Notes under the pieces: generated by a model
Database searches by the model: none
The model's input: only the letters and a program-made list of their open reading frames with translations
What the model was told of the DNA's origin: nothing
Translations under genes and position numbers: made by a program
From: Neopararhizobium haloflavum
GTDB lineage: Bacteria; Pseudomonadota; Alphaproteobacteria; Rhizobiales; Rhizobiaceae
NCBI RefSeq assembly: GCF_002750855.1
Contig: NZ_NWUC01000008.1
Span: 62,001 to 126,000 of the forward strand
Length of the DNA: 64,000 nt
Direction of reading: 5' to 3'
In this document: positions 18,306 to 28,808 of the stretch, piece after piece
Numbering within the stretch: position 1 is the first letter of the stretch
How the letters are laid out: every line of letters begins with the position of its first letter

Positions 18306-18353
18306 CATTTCGTTTTATTGCGTTTCATCTTCATATTGGTGCGCATTTCGGTT
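18306..18353. promoter_or_regulatory. Direct CATTTCGKTT repeats before ugpB (candidate DeoR operator)
   Basis: CATTTCGTTT (18306-18315) and CATTTCGGTT (18344-18353) are direct repeats 38 bases apart, with GCGTTTCAT between them. TTTCG-type repeats fit DeoR-family binding, and the DeoR gene is immediately upstream. No other structure stands out in this 157-base gap. Confidence 0.5.
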
Positions 18354-18416
18354 GCCCGATCGCGAGGCGCTGCTTACGGTCGCCGCCGTCGACAAGACAC
18401 ATGACGGGAGAACCTG

Positions 18417-19727
18417 ATGACACGCTTGACCCTCGCGGCGCTCGCCGCAACGACTTTGCTGACCGCGACGCCTGCCTCGGCGCAGGTGCAGATCGATTTC
18501 TGGCATGCCTTCACCGGGCGGCTGGCCGAACTTCTCGACGCGCAGGTGGCCCAATTCAATGAGAGCCAGAGTGACTATCAGGTGGTCGCTGCGCCGAAAG
18601 GCAATTATTCCGAAGCGCTGAACGCGGGCATCGCAGCCTTCCGCGCCGGCGAACAACCGCACATCCTGCAGGTCTTCGAAGTCGGCACCGCATCGATGAT
18701 GGCCGCCGAAGGCGCCGTCAAGCCGGTCTTCGAAGTTATGGAGGAGGCCGGGGCCGACTTCGATCCGGACGCCTATCTCGCTGCCGTTACCGGCTATTAC
18801 TCGAACACCGAGGGCGAGATGCTCTCCTATCCCTACAACTCTTCGACGCCGGTGATGTACATCAACCGCGACGCGTTCGAGGAAGCCGGCCTCGATCCGG
18901 ACATGGAGCTTGAAACGTGGGCACAGGTGGAAGAGGCCGTCACCGCGCTGAAGGAAGGCGGCAGCAGCTGCCCGTTCACGACCGCCTGGCAGAGCTGGGT
19001 GCAGCTTGAATCGTTTTCCGCCTACCACAATCTTCCCTTCTCCTCGCAGGAAAACGGTTTCGCCGGTTTCGATACCGAGTTGCAGTTCAATGGTCCGGAG
19101 CAGATCGCCCACATTGCCATGCTTGGCGAGTGGACTGAGGACGGCCGCTTCATCTATGCGGGGCGCCGCAACGAGGCGGGCCAGCCGTTCCGCGCCGGCG
19201 AATGCGCCATCATGACGGAATCCTCCGCCGGTTATGCAGGCGTCAAGGACGAGGCCGAATTCGCCTTCGACATCCGTCCGCTGCCCTACAATGGCGAAAT
19301 CGAGGACGCGCCCTACAACACGATCATCGGCGGTGCGTCGCTGTGGGTGCTGGAAGGTCACGAGCCGGAGAAATACGAAGGGGTCGCCGCCTTCCTCAAT
19401 TTCCTGTCGACCCCGGAAATCCAGGCGCAGTGGCACCAGGACACCGGCTATCTGCCGATCACCACGGCCGCCTACACGCTGTCGCAGGAGCAGGGCTTCT
19501 ACGAGGAGAACCCGGGGACGGACATCGCCATCATCCAGATGACCGGCAAGGAGCCCACGCCGAATTCGAAGGGCGTGCGCCTCGGCTCGTTCGATCAGGT
19601 ACGCACCGTGATTGACGAGGAGCTGGAAGCAGTCTGGGCCGGCGACAAGACCGCCGAAGAGGCGCTCAACACCGCCGTCGAGCGCGGCAACCAGTTGCTG
19701 CGCCGCTTCGAGCAGGCCAACCGCTAG
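18417..19727 (+). CDS. ugpB: sn-Glycerol-3-phosphate ABC transporter binding protein
   Basis: This 436-residue periplasmic binding protein has a signal peptide cleaved near PASAQVQ and the UgpB features FWHAFTGRLAELLD and AFRAGEQPHILQVFEVGTA near the N-terminus. It would bind glycerol-3-phosphate or glycerophosphodiesters and deliver them to UgpAE. The order ugpB-A-E-C is the classical rhizobial one, and the neighbouring glpD-glpK supply the catabolic steps. The start has CGGGAG upstream. A 16-bp hairpin follows the stop. Confidence 0.93.
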   Translation: MTRLTLAALAATTLLTATPASAQVQIDFWHAFTGRLAELLDAQVAQFNESQSDYQVVAAPKGNYSEALNAGIAAFRAGEQPHILQVFEVGTASMMAAEGAVKPVFEVMEEAGADFDPDAYLAAVTGYYSNTEGEMLSYPYNSSTPVMYINRDAFEEAGLDPDMELETWAQVEEAVTALKEGGSSCPFTTAWQSWVQLESFSAYHNLPFSSQENGFAGFDTELQFNGPEQIAHIAMLGEWTEDGRFIYAGRRNEAGQPFRAGECAIMTESSAGYAGVKDEAEFAFDIRPLPYNGEIEDAPYNTIIGGASLWVLEGHEPEKYEGVAAFLNFLSTPEIQAQWHQDTGYLPITTAAYTLSQEQGFYEENPGTDIAIIQMTGKEPTPNSKGVRLGSFDQVRTVIDEELEAVWAGDKTAEEALNTAVERGNQLLRRFEQANR

Positions 19728-19740
19728 GCCTCGACTTGAC

Positions 19741-19779
19741 CATCACCCCGGAAGCGGCCATCTCGCTTCCGGGGTGATG
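19741..19779 (+). terminator. Intercistronic 16-bp hairpin after ugpB
   Basis: The stem 19741-19756 pairs perfectly with 19764-19779 across a 7-base loop. No T-run follows, so it more likely stabilises the upstream ugpB message or attenuates ugpAEC than stops transcription fully. It fills most of the 71-base gap before ugpA. Confidence 0.65.
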
Positions 19780-19798
19780 TCCTGCCAGTGGGGATGAC

Positions 19799-20680
19799 AT
19801 GCAAAAGCGCGTGACGTTCAACAACAAGTGGCTGCCCTATCTGCTGTTGGCGCCGCAGATCGTGGTGACGATCGTCTTCTTCTTCTGGCCTGCCGGACAG
19901 GCAATCTACCAATCCGCCTTCATCCCTGATCCTTTCGGACTCAGCACCCAGTTCGTCGGCCTTGGCAATTTTGAGTTCTTGCTGAGCGATCCCTACTATC
20001 TCTCCTCCTTCGGGACGACGGCGATCTTCAGTTTCTTCGTCACGTTGATCTCGATGAGCTTCGCGCTGTGGCTCGCGGTGATGACCGACCGCGTCATCAA
20101 GGGGTCTGGCCCCTATCGCACGCTGCTCGTCTGGCCCTATGCCGTCGCGCCCGCCATCGCCGGCGTCCTCTGGCTGTTCATGTTCAATCCGTCCATCGGA
20201 ATCCTGCCATGGTATCTGGCGCAGGTCGGCTATGACTGGAACCACACGCTGAACGGCGGCGAGGCGATGACGCTCGTCATCCTGGCCGCTGCATGGAAAC
20301 AGATAAGCTACAATTTCCTCTTCTTCCTCGCGGGCCTGCAATCGATACCGCGCAGCGTGATCGAAGCGGCGGCAATCGATGGGGCCTCGTTCTGGAAGCG
20401 CTTCCGCACGATCGTCTTTCCATTGCTCGCGCCGACGACCTTCTTCCTGCTGGTCGTCAATGTCGTCTACGCCTTCTTCGAGACCTTCGGCGTCATCCAT
20501 ACCATCACGGCGGGCGGGCCGCAGCAATCGACGACGATCCTCGTCTACAAGGTCTATGCCGACGGCTTCGTCGGCCAGGATCTCGGCTCTTCGGCAGCCC
20601 AGTCGGTGATCCTGCTGATCATCGTCGGGCTGCTCACCGTGGTCCAGTTCCGCTATATCGAACGACGGGTGCACTACTGA
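19799..20680 (+). CDS. ugpA: Glycerol-3-phosphate ABC transporter permease UgpA
   Basis: This 293-residue, six-segment permease of the sugar ABC family has the cytoplasmic loop [24 protein letters not shown], the EAA motif that contacts the ATPase (quoted here only as its extent; key residues EAA and G). Length matches UgpA. Its stop overlaps the ugpE start (TGATG). It forms the inner-membrane channel with UgpE. Confidence 0.93.
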   Translation: MQKRVTFNNKWLPYLLLAPQIVVTIVFFFWPAGQAIYQSAFIPDPFGLSTQFVGLGNFEFLLSDPYYLSSFGTTAIFSFFVTLISMSFALWLAVMTDRVIKGSGPYRTLLVWPYAVAPAIAGVLWLFMFNPSIGILPWYLAQVGYDWNHTLNGGEAMTLVILAAAWKQISYNFLFFLAGLQSIPRSVIEAAAIDGASFWKRFRTIVFPLLAPTTFFLLVVNVVYAFFETFGVIHTITAGGPQQSTTILVYKVYADGFVGQDLGSSAAQSVILLIIVGLLTVVQFRYIERRVHY

Positions 20681-21525
20681 TGAGCGGCATGGTCGAGAAG
20701 AAGGGCTGGCGCCGGGTGGCGTTGCATGCCGGCATCATCACCGGCATCGCGATCGTGTGTTTTCCGATCTACGTCGCCTTCGTGGCGTCTACGGTGACGC
20801 AGGGCGATCTCGTGCGCCCGCCGATGCCTCTTCTGCCCGGGCCGCATCTGATCGAAAACTACACGCGCGCCATCTTCCAGGGCTACGGAACGCCGGTCTG
20901 GCGCATGCTGTGGAACTCTCTGGTGATGGCTCTCGGCATCACGGTCGGCAAGATCGCGATCTCGATCGTTTCGGCCTATGCGATCGTCTATTTCCGCTTT
21001 CCGTTCCGCATGTTCTTCTTCTGGATGATCTTCCTGACGCTGATGCTGCCGGTCGAGGTGCGCATCGTACCAACCTATGCGGTCGCCGCCGATCTTTCGC
21101 TGCTCAACAGCTATACCGGCCTCATCCTGCCGCTGATCGCCTCCGCCACGGCAACGTTCCTGTTCCGACAGCTTTTTCTCACCATCCCGGACGAACTGGT
21201 CGAGGCGGCGCGGATCGACGGGGCGGGGCCGATCCGCTTCTTCCGCGATATCCTGTTACCGATGTCGCGCACGAACATCGCGGCGCTCTTTGTCATCCTC
21301 TTCATCTATGGGTGGAACCAGTATCTCTGGCCGCTCCTCATTACCACCGATGCCGACATGAACACGATCGTCATGGGCATCAAGCACATGCTGCCGACCG
21401 GCGACCAGACGGTCGAATGGCCGGTGATCATGGCGACCGCGCTCCTCGCCATGCTCCCCCCGGTCGCCGTCGTGCTCTTCATGCAGCGGCTCTTCGTCAA
21501 GGGCCTGGTCGAAAGCGAGAAATGA
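20680..21525 (+). CDS. ugpE: Glycerol-3-phosphate ABC transporter permease UgpE
   Basis: This 281-residue permease has the same length as the classical UgpE. The EAA loop reads [17 protein letters not shown] and is followed by the conserved segment [14 protein letters not shown]. It starts with [12 protein letters not shown], and the ATG shares a base with the ugpA stop. It is coupled to ugpA and followed by ugpC after six bases. Confidence 0.93.
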   Translation: MSGMVEKKGWRRVALHAGIITGIAIVCFPIYVAFVASTVTQGDLVRPPMPLLPGPHLIENYTRAIFQGYGTPVWRMLWNSLVMALGITVGKIAISIVSAYAIVYFRFPFRMFFFWMIFLTLMLPVEVRIVPTYAVAADLSLLNSYTGLILPLIASATATFLFRQLFLTIPDELVEAARIDGAGPIRFFRDILLPMSRTNIAALFVILFIYGWNQYLWPLLITTDADMNTIVMGIKHMLPTGDQTVEWPVIMATALLAMLPPVAVVLFMQRLFVKGLVESEK

Positions 21526-21531
21526 AACGTC

Positions 21532-22578
<1,047 letters not shown>

Positions 22579-22684
22579 CGCAGAATTGCAACAGGCGCGG
22601 AGCAAGTTAACCAGTCATGCGTCTCACGCATTGGTGCATTGCAGCAAAGACACTGGCGACTCGGGTGGGGATCCCCTAGATATT

Positions 22685-22808
22685 GGTCATCGACGCGGCG
22701 CACTCCTCCTCCCAGCGCCGCCCGATATCGGTCGATGGTTCTCCTCCTCCCAACCATCGACTTGGTTTAAGAGCCTGCCGCACCTCCTCCCGCGGCAGGC
22801 TCTTTTTC
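22685..22808 (+). ncRNA. Trans-acting sRNA with three CCTCCTCCC loops (cuckoo/CcsR/alpha-r14-like)
   Basis: Three hairpins follow each other. Stem 1 is 22695-22701 with 22715-22721, stem 2 is 22731-22740 with 22752-22761, and stem 3 is 22769-22781 with 22792-22804. Each loop contains the identical 9-mer CCTCCTCCC (22705-22713, 22743-22751, 22783-22791), which is complementary to Shine-Dalgarno sequences. Stem 3 is perfect over 13 bp and ends in TTTTT at 22803-22807, so it is also the rho-independent terminator and fixes the strand. Alphaproteobacterial sRNAs with such anti-SD loops are known. The 5' end is not defined; CCCCTAGATA at 22673-22682 could be part of a promoter. Confidence 0.85.
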
Positions 22809-22851
22809 CGTTTCAGCCCAGGCATTTATCGAGAATTTGCTGCCGGTCCTT

Positions 22852-23298
22852 TCAGGAAGCGCGCAAGGCCGCGCGCGTGCTGCGCGGGGTGGCGAGCAGA
22901 AGGCTGGTCTCGCTGCCGGCGACGCCGGGGATCAGTCTGATGCGGCGCAGCACGGCGTCGAAATCGGACAACGTCGCGGCGCCGAGTTCCACCACGATGT
23001 CCCAGCGGCCATTGGTCGTGTGAATCGCCGAGATTTCGGGAAAGCCACCCAGCGCCTTCACCACACGGTCGGCCGCGTGACCCTCGATGTCGATCATCAT
23101 GATCCCGCGTACCGGCAGATCGACCGCATCGGCGCGCAGGATCACGGTGTAGCCGAGGATCGCGCCCGATCGCTCCAGCCGCTCCATGCGCGCGCGCACG
23201 GTGGCACGCGAAACGCCGAGATCGCTCGCAAGATCGGAGATGGACCGCCGCCCGTCATGGCGAAGGCGGGTGATCAATCGGTTGTCGAGTTCGTCCAT
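22852..23298 (-). CDS. Lrp/AsnC-family transcriptional regulator
   Basis: This 148-residue regulator has an N-terminal helix-turn-helix (SISDLASDLGVSRATVRARM at about residues 19-38) and a C-terminal RAM effector domain. It is divergent from the arginase gene, with 134 bases between starts. Lrp-type regulators next to catabolic genes usually sense the amino acid concerned, so I infer arginine or ornithine as effector and rocF-ocd as target. Confidence 0.88.
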   Translation of the reverse strand: MDELDNRLITRLRHDGRRSISDLASDLGVSRATVRARMERLERSGAILGYTVILRADAVDLPVRGIMMIDIEGHAADRVVKALGGFPEISAIHTTNGRWDIVVELGAATLSDFDAVLRRIRLIPGVAGSETSLLLATPRSTRAALRAS

Positions 23299-23432
23299 GG
23301 ATCATATCGAGCAGCAGATATGCCGTTTTGGCAAGTCGAAATCCAATATTTGTCAATCTGCTCTGTTCCATCCGCCAGCATTTGACGGTTTGCTCATGGA
23401 CGAAGCAAGTGAGATCGAGGGGCTGTTGGAGC

Positions 23433-24353
23433 ATGCGTGTCAAACTGATCGGCGCACCGGTCGAGGACGGGGCAGGGCGCATGGGCTGCGAGATGGGTCC
23501 GAGCGCGCTGCGCACCGCCGGCCTTGCGAGGGCGCTTGGTGATCTCGGTCACGAGGTTCTGGACCTCGGCACTGTCGCGCGTCCACCCGCGATGCCCCTT
23601 GCCCACGGCAATACAGCGCTGAAAGCGTTGCCGGAGACGGTCGCCTGGGTCGAGGCGCTTGGCGCGGCGGCTTATGAGGCGAGCGCCGACGGCCTGCCGA
23701 TCTTCATGGGCGGGGATCACTCGCTCTCGGCCGGCACGGTTGCGGGTCTGTCCCGCCGGGCGAAGGAAAAGGGCCGACCGCTCTTTCTTCTCTGGCTCGA
23801 TGCCCATCCCGATTTCCACACGCTGGAAACGACGAGAAGCGGCAATCTGCACGGCGTACCGGTGGCCTACGTCACAGGGCAAAAGGGGTTTTCCGGCGTC
23901 TTCCCACCGCTTGACGCGCCGGTCGATCCCGCGCGCATCGCCATGCTGGGGATCCGCAGCGTCGATCCGGCCGAACGTGCCGCGCTCAGCGATGCCGGTG
24001 TCAGCGTCAACGACATGCGCCTGATCGACGAGCACGGCATTGCGCCGCTGCTACGCACGTTCCTGAAGCGCGTTCAGGCGGAAAACGGCATGCTGCATGT
24101 CAGCTTCGACGTCGATTTCCTCGACCCGGCGATCGCGCCGGCGGTCGGCACGACCGTTCCTGGCGGCGCGACGTTTCGCGAAGCGCATCTCGTCATGGAA
24201 ATGCTGCACGACAGCGGACTGGTCACCAGCCTCGACCTGGTCGAACTCAACCCCTTCCTCGACGAGCGCGGCCGCACCGCCACCTTGATGGTCGACCTGA
24301 CGGCAAGCCTGATGGGCCGCCGCGTGATGGACCGCCCGACACGGAGCTTTTGA
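23433..24353 (+). CDS. rocF: Arginase
   Basis: This 306-residue ureohydrolase converts arginine to ornithine and urea. All manganese-binding motifs are present: GGDHS, DAHPDFHT and SFDVDFLDP. The start MRVKLIGAPVED is typical of arginases; the GAGGGG about 14 bases upstream is a modest ribosome-binding site. The stop overlaps the ocd start (TGATG), so ornithine is passed straight to the next enzyme. Length and motifs fit arginase better than agmatinase, which usually differs around the substrate loop. Confidence 0.93.
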   Translation: MRVKLIGAPVEDGAGRMGCEMGPSALRTAGLARALGDLGHEVLDLGTVARPPAMPLAHGNTALKALPETVAWVEALGAAAYEASADGLPIFMGGDHSLSAGTVAGLSRRAKEKGRPLFLLWLDAHPDFHTLETTRSGNLHGVPVAYVTGQKGFSGVFPPLDAPVDPARIAMLGIRSVDPAERAALSDAGVSVNDMRLIDEHGIAPLLRTFLKRVQAENGMLHVSFDVDFLDPAIAPAVGTTVPGGATFREAHLVMEMLHDSGLVTSLDLVELNPFLDERGRTATLMVDLTASLMGRRVMDRPTRSF

Positions 24354-25411
24354 TGACCGACACCTTGAACACCGTCCCCTTCGTCAGCGTCGACAACATG
24401 ATGCGGCTCGTCCTCAAGGTGGGGATCGAGACATTCCTTGGCGAGCTGTCCGCCTATATCGAGGAGGACTTCGCCCGCTGGGACCGGTTCGACAAGACGC
24501 CGCGTGTCGCCTCGCATTCGCGCGACGGGGTGATCGAACTGATGCCGACCAGCGACGGCACGCTCTACGGCTTCAAATATGTCAACGGCCACCCCAAGAA
24601 CATGCGTGAGGGGCGCCAGACGGTCACCGCCTTCGGGGTGCTGGCCGATGTCGGCAACGGGTATCCGATGCTGCTTTCGGAAATGACCATCCTGACGGCG
24701 CTGCGCACCGCGGCGACGTCGGCGGTGGCGGCAAAGCATCTCGCGCCGCAAAAGGCGCGCACCATGGCGCTCATCGGCAATGGCGCGCAGGCCGAATTCC
24801 AGGCGCTGGCCTTCAAGGCGCTCCTCGGCGTGGATCGCGTCCGGCTCCATGACATCGATCCGTCCGCGACGCGAAAATGCATCCGCAACCTCGCCGGTCG
24901 CGGTATCGAGATGCTGCACGCGGCAAGCGCGCAGGATGCCGTGGAGGGCGCCGAGATCGTCACCACGGTCACGGCCGACAAGCAATACGCGACCATCCTC
25001 ACCGACAACATGGTCGGCGAGGGGATTCACATCAACGCCGTCGGCGGGGACTGTCCGGGCAAGACCGAACTTCATCCCGATATACTGAGGCGCGCCGCGA
25101 TATTCGTGGAATATCCGCCGCAAACCCGGATCGAAGGCGAAATCCAGCAGCTTGCCGCCGACCATCCGGTCACCGAACTGTCCGACGTCGTCGCAGGGCG
25201 GGCAACGGGGCGAAGCGATCCTCGCCAGATCACGCTGTTCGATTCCGTCGGCTTCGCCATCGAGGACTTCTCCGCCCTTCGCTACGTGCGCGACAAGCTG
25301 CGCGATACGGGCCTTTACGAAGACCTCGACCTTCTCGCCGACCCCGACGAGCCGCGCGACCTCTTCGGCATGCTCCTGCGCTGCGAGGCGCGCCTGCAGG
25401 CTGCGGAATAG
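24353..25411 (+). CDS. ocd: Ornithine cyclodeaminase
   Basis: This 352-residue enzyme of the OCD/mu-crystallin family converts ornithine to proline and ammonia with bound NAD. The nucleotide-binding motif is ALIGNGAQAEFQALAF, and the family segment VGGDCPGKTELHPDIL follows. It is translationally coupled to arginase. Together they make the arginine to proline shortcut well known in agrobacteria. It converges on the quinone oxidoreductase gene with a 38-base gap. Confidence 0.93.
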   Translation: MTDTLNTVPFVSVDNMMRLVLKVGIETFLGELSAYIEEDFARWDRFDKTPRVASHSRDGVIELMPTSDGTLYGFKYVNGHPKNMREGRQTVTAFGVLADVGNGYPMLLSEMTILTALRTAATSAVAAKHLAPQKARTMALIGNGAQAEFQALAFKALLGVDRVRLHDIDPSATRKCIRNLAGRGIEMLHAASAQDAVEGAEIVTTVTADKQYATILTDNMVGEGIHINAVGGDCPGKTELHPDILRRAAIFVEYPPQTRIEGEIQQLAADHPVTELSDVVAGRATGRSDPRQITLFDSVGFAIEDFSALRYVRDKLRDTGLYEDLDLLADPDEPRDLFGMLLRCEARLQAAE

Positions 25412-25449
25412 AGATCGAGTCGCGGGCCGGCGGATCTGCCTTTCCGGCT

Positions 25450-26430
25450 CTATGGCACGATTACGATCGCGCCGCTGGCGCGCCGTTCTTCCGCGGCCTG
25501 GTGAGCGTCGGCCACCTTTTCGAGCGCGAAGCGCTGGCCGATATCGACGGCGACATGTCCTTTGGCGATCGCCTCGAAGAGGTCGGCGGCATTCTCGCGG
25601 AAGATCGCCGGATCGGCGTTGTGCGGGAAAACCGAAGGGCGCGTCAGATAGAGACAACCCTTCTTGTTCAGCATCTCCGGGTCGATCGGCGGCGCCTTGC
25701 CGGAGGCCGAGCCATAGATGACCACCAGGCCGAACGGCGCGGCGCAATCGAGCGAGGCGAGCGCGGTGTCCTTGCCCACGGCATCGTAGACGACGCGTGC
25801 CTTTTCGCCGCCGGTCGCCTCAAGGAACGCTTTCGGCCAGTCGGGATCGTTTGTTTCGACCGCGGCAATGCAGCCGGCAGCAAGCACCGCATCGCGCTTC
25901 TTCGGCGAACTGGTCGTGCCGACGACACGCGCGCCGAGCGCCGTTGCCCAGCGCGTCAGGATCTGCCCGACACCGCCGGCGGCCGAATGGACCAGCAGAA
26001 GGTCGCCGGACGCAACGCGGTGGGTGCGGCGGATGAGATACTGCGCGGTCATGCCCTTGAACAGAAGCGTTGCCGCGGTTTCGTCGTCGATGCCGTCAGG
26101 GATCGTCACCAGCTTGTCCGCCGGCACGTTGCGCAGGTCCGCATAGGCGCCGACCCCGGCGTTCATGTAGGCGACGCGCTGCCCGACGACGATATCGCCG
26201 GCATCGGACCCCACCGCTTCCACGACGCCTGCGGCCTCGAAGCCGAGACCGGTCGGCAGCGGCAGGGGATAAAGCCCCTTGCGCTGATAGGTGTCGATGA
26301 AGTTGAAGCCGATGGCGCGCTGGCGGACCTGCGCCTCGCCCGGCGCTGGCGGTGCCAGGTTCTCCTCACGCACCTTAAGTACCGACGGGCCTCCCACCTC
26401 GTCGATCACGACGACACGCCGCTTGGCCAT
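25450..26430 (-). CDS. qor: NADPH:quinone oxidoreductase (zinc-independent MDR family)
   Basis: This 326-residue medium-chain dehydrogenase/reductase has an N-terminal GroES-like domain and a Rossmann domain with HSAAGGVGQILTRWA (AxxGxxG). The zinc-binding cysteines and histidines of alcohol dehydrogenases are missing, as in quinone oxidoreductases. It would reduce quinones with NADPH in the cytosol. It is convergent with ocd and has no evident functional link to its neighbours. Confidence 0.85.
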   Translation of the reverse strand: MAKRRVVVIDEVGGPSVLKVREENLAPPAPGEAQVRQRAIGFNFIDTYQRKGLYPLPLPTGLGFEAAGVVEAVGSDAGDIVVGQRVAYMNAGVGAYADLRNVPADKLVTIPDGIDDETAATLLFKGMTAQYLIRRTHRVASGDLLLVHSAAGGVGQILTRWATALGARVVGTTSSPKKRDAVLAAGCIAAVETNDPDWPKAFLEATGGEKARVVYDAVGKDTALASLDCAAPFGLVVIYGSASGKAPPIDPEMLNKKGCLYLTRPSVFPHNADPAIFRENAADLFEAIAKGHVAVDIGQRFALEKVADAHQAAEERRASGAIVIVP

Positions 26431-26528
26431 GAATTATCCTCCTCACCATGCCCGATGCGCCGCTCTTGCGGCGAGGAGGCTGTGTGCGGCAATTGTCGGG
26501 CGCTGGTCAATGCGCCCTGGCCAAAAAG

Positions 26529-27260
26529 TCAGGTGACCCGGCGCAGGAAGTCGCGGGTTCGCGGGTCCTGCGGGTCGTCGAACAGCCGTTGCGGCGGGCC
26601 CTCTTCGACGATGCGTCCCTGATCCATGAAGACGACCCTGTCGGCGATCTCGCGGGCGAACTGCATCTCGTGGGTGACGATCAGCATCGTCTGGCGGCTT
26701 TCGGCGACGCGGCGCATCAGGTCCAGCACCTCGCCGACCCATTCCGGATCGAGCGCCGAGGTGGGTTCGTCGAACAGCATCAGTTCGGCGTCGAGCGCCA
26801 TCGCCCGGCCGATGCCGACGCGCTGCTGCTGGCCGCCGGAGAGCGCGGCCGGATATGACCCCGCCTTGTCGGAAAGGCCCGTCTCGCGCAGCACCTGGTC
26901 GGCGCGTGCATCAGCCTCGCTCACCGACTGTCCACGAACGGTGATCAGCGCCTCGGTGATGTTCTCGCGCGCCGTCTTGTTGGCGAAGAGCGAATAGTTC
27001 TGGAAGACGAACGCCGTGGCGCGGCGCAGCGCCAGGATTTGACGGCGCGTCGCCTTGGCTGCGTCGACCGAAAGATCGCCGATCGCGATGGTCCCCGCGT
27101 CGGGGCGGTCGAGAAAATTGATGCAGCGAAGCAGCGTCGACTTGCCGGTGCCGGATGGGCCGATGATGACGATGCGCTCGCCGGCCTTGATGTCGAGATC
27201 GATGCCGCCGAGAACGGTGTTGGCGCCGAAGCGCTTGGTCAGACCCTGGATGCGGATCAT
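26529..27260 (-). CDS. Polar amino-acid ABC transporter ATP-binding protein
   Basis: This 243-residue ATPase has Walker A GPSGTGKSTLLRC, signature LSGGQQQRVGIGRAMA and Walker B LMLFDEPTSALDPE, the HisP/GlnQ type. Its start overlaps the permease stop by four bases. It is the third gene of a compact binding protein-permease-ATPase operon. The arginase-ocd pair nearby suggests basic amino acids, but the binding protein looks at least as close to the cystine class. Confidence 0.93.
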   Translation of the reverse strand: MIRIQGLTKRFGANTVLGGIDLDIKAGERIVIIGPSGTGKSTLLRCINFLDRPDAGTIAIGDLSVDAAKATRRQILALRRATAFVFQNYSLFANKTARENITEALITVRGQSVSEADARADQVLRETGLSDKAGSYPAALSGGQQQRVGIGRAMALDAELMLFDEPTSALDPEWVGEVLDLMRRVAESRQTMLIVTHEMQFAREIADRVVFMDQGRIVEEGPPQRLFDDPQDPRTRDFLRRVT

Positions 27261-27931
27261 CGTGCGAAGGCCCTGTTCAGTCGGGTTTCAAGCCGGCGCT
27301 GGCCGAAGGACAGCGCCTCGACGATGATCCAGTACAGTATGGCGACGACCAGAAACGCCTCGAAATAGAGGAAGGATCCGGCGGCCTCCTTCTGCGTCGC
27401 TCCCATCATCTCGGTGACGCCGAGCGTGAAGGCGAGCGATGTGCCCTTGATCATGTCGATGAAGTAGTTGACGAGCGTCGGCGCGGCGATGCGGGCGGCC
27501 TGCGGCAGGATGATGCGGCGCATCATCTGGCCGCGCGTCATGCCGACGGCTTCGGCAGCTTCCCACTGGCTGCGATCGACCCCCGTGATCGCCGCGCGAA
27601 TACTCTCGGCCATATAGGCGGAGAAATGCAGCGTCAGGCCCATGATGGCGGCGGTGACACCGTTGATCTGCGTCAGGAACGCCAGCACCTGCGGCAGGCC
27701 ATAGTAGAACAGGAAAAGCTGCACAAGCAGCGGCGTGCCGCGAAAGAAGCTGATGAACAGGACAACAGCGGAATCGAGGACGGGGACGCGGATGACGCGC
27801 TCGACAGCCAGCAGCGAAGCCAGGATGAGGGCGAGTACCATGGCGGCGAGCGCCATGGCGAGTGTCAGTGGGACATAGCCGAGAAGAACGGGCACCAGAC
27901 CCAGCATGTAGTCCAGATCAAGTGCCCGCAT
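27257..27931 (-). CDS. Polar amino-acid ABC transporter permease
   Basis: This 224-residue His/Glu-type permease has five or so membrane segments and the EAA loop with QWEAAEAVGMTRGQMMRRI. Only one permease gene is present, so the channel is probably a homodimer. It starts six bases after the binding-protein stop and overlaps the ATPase gene. Confidence 0.92.
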   Translation of the reverse strand: MRALDLDYMLGLVPVLLGYVPLTLAMALAAMVLALILASLLAVERVIRVPVLDSAVVLFISFFRGTPLLVQLFLFYYGLPQVLAFLTQINGVTAAIMGLTLHFSAYMAESIRAAITGVDRSQWEAAEAVGMTRGQMMRRIILPQAARIAAPTLVNYFIDMIKGTSLAFTLGVTEMMGATQKEAAGSFLYFEAFLVVAILYWIIVEALSFGQRRLETRLNRAFAR

Positions 27932-27937
27932 GCCGGC

Positions 27938-28696
27938 TTACTCCTGCGTGGTGATGTCGCTAGCGAACCACTTATCGGAGATTTCCGCCAGTGTGCCGTC
28001 CTCGCGCAGCGTCGAAAGCGCCTGGTTGACCGCGTCGCGCAGCGCCTGGCCCTCCGCGTCGTCGCGGAACGGATAGGCATTTCGGATCTCGCTGAATGGC
28101 TGGCCGGCGAGCGCCAGCGGCAGGGGGCTTTCCGCGATCACCTGCGCGGAGGAGACGCGGTCCATGACGAAAGCGTCGACCCGGCCGAGCGCGGTGTCCT
28201 GCTCGATGTTGCTCTCATAGGTTCGGATGTCGATCTCGTCGGCGTTCGGCAGATCGCGCAGGAGGTCCTCGAAATTCGATCCGAGATTGACGGCGACCGA
28301 CTTTCCGGAGAGGTCGTCGGGGCCCGAAATATCGCCCTCGTTGCCCTCGCGCGTGACGATCTGCGCGCCGTCGTAGACATAGGGTTCGCTGAAGATGAAG
28401 GCGGCCTCACGCTCGGGCGTGATGGTGATCTGGTTGGCGACGGTGTCGATCCGGCCGGCCTGCAGGGCGCCGATGAGACCGGAGAACGACATCGTCTCGA
28501 ATTCGACTTCCCGGCCGAGTTCCTCGCCGATCGCGTTCATCAGATCGACCTCGAAGCCTTGCAACTCGTCCTGGCGCACGAAGGTGAAGGGGAAATAGCC
28601 GCCCGACATGCCGACACGGATCGGCGCGTCCTGGGCGAAGGCTGGCACAGCGATGCTGATCGCGGCAGCGGTGGCCAATGCGATTTTTGCGAGCAT
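27938..28696 (-). CDS. Polar amino-acid ABC transporter binding protein
   Basis: This 252-residue family 3 solute-binding protein has a signal peptide ending AVPAFAQD. Domain features include GYFPFTFV, FEVDLMNAIGEELG and ANQITITPER, the last resembling cystine/polar amino-acid binders. ATG 28696 has AAGGATC upstream. Unlike the other binding-protein genes in this window it has no hairpin after the stop. The ligand is not certain: cystine, arginine and ornithine are all plausible. Confidence 0.9.
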   Translation of the reverse strand: MLAKIALATAAAISIAVPAFAQDAPIRVGMSGGYFPFTFVRQDELQGFEVDLMNAIGEELGREVEFETMSFSGLIGALQAGRIDTVANQITITPEREAAFIFSEPYVYDGAQIVTREGNEGDISGPDDLSGKSVAVNLGSNFEDLLRDLPNADEIDIRTYESNIEQDTALGRVDAFVMDRVSSAQVIAESPLPLALAGQPFSEIRNAYPFRDDAEGQALRDAVNQALSTLREDGTLAEISDKWFASDITTQE

Positions 28697-28808
28697 GGTC
28701 TTGATCCTTTCCGTTTGGCCTCGCCATATGGCGGCGGGACCCGGCCGGATCAATGGCGCGATGCTGAAAACACCGTTCAACCGGCGCATGGCTGCCTTGC
28801 AGGTCCAC

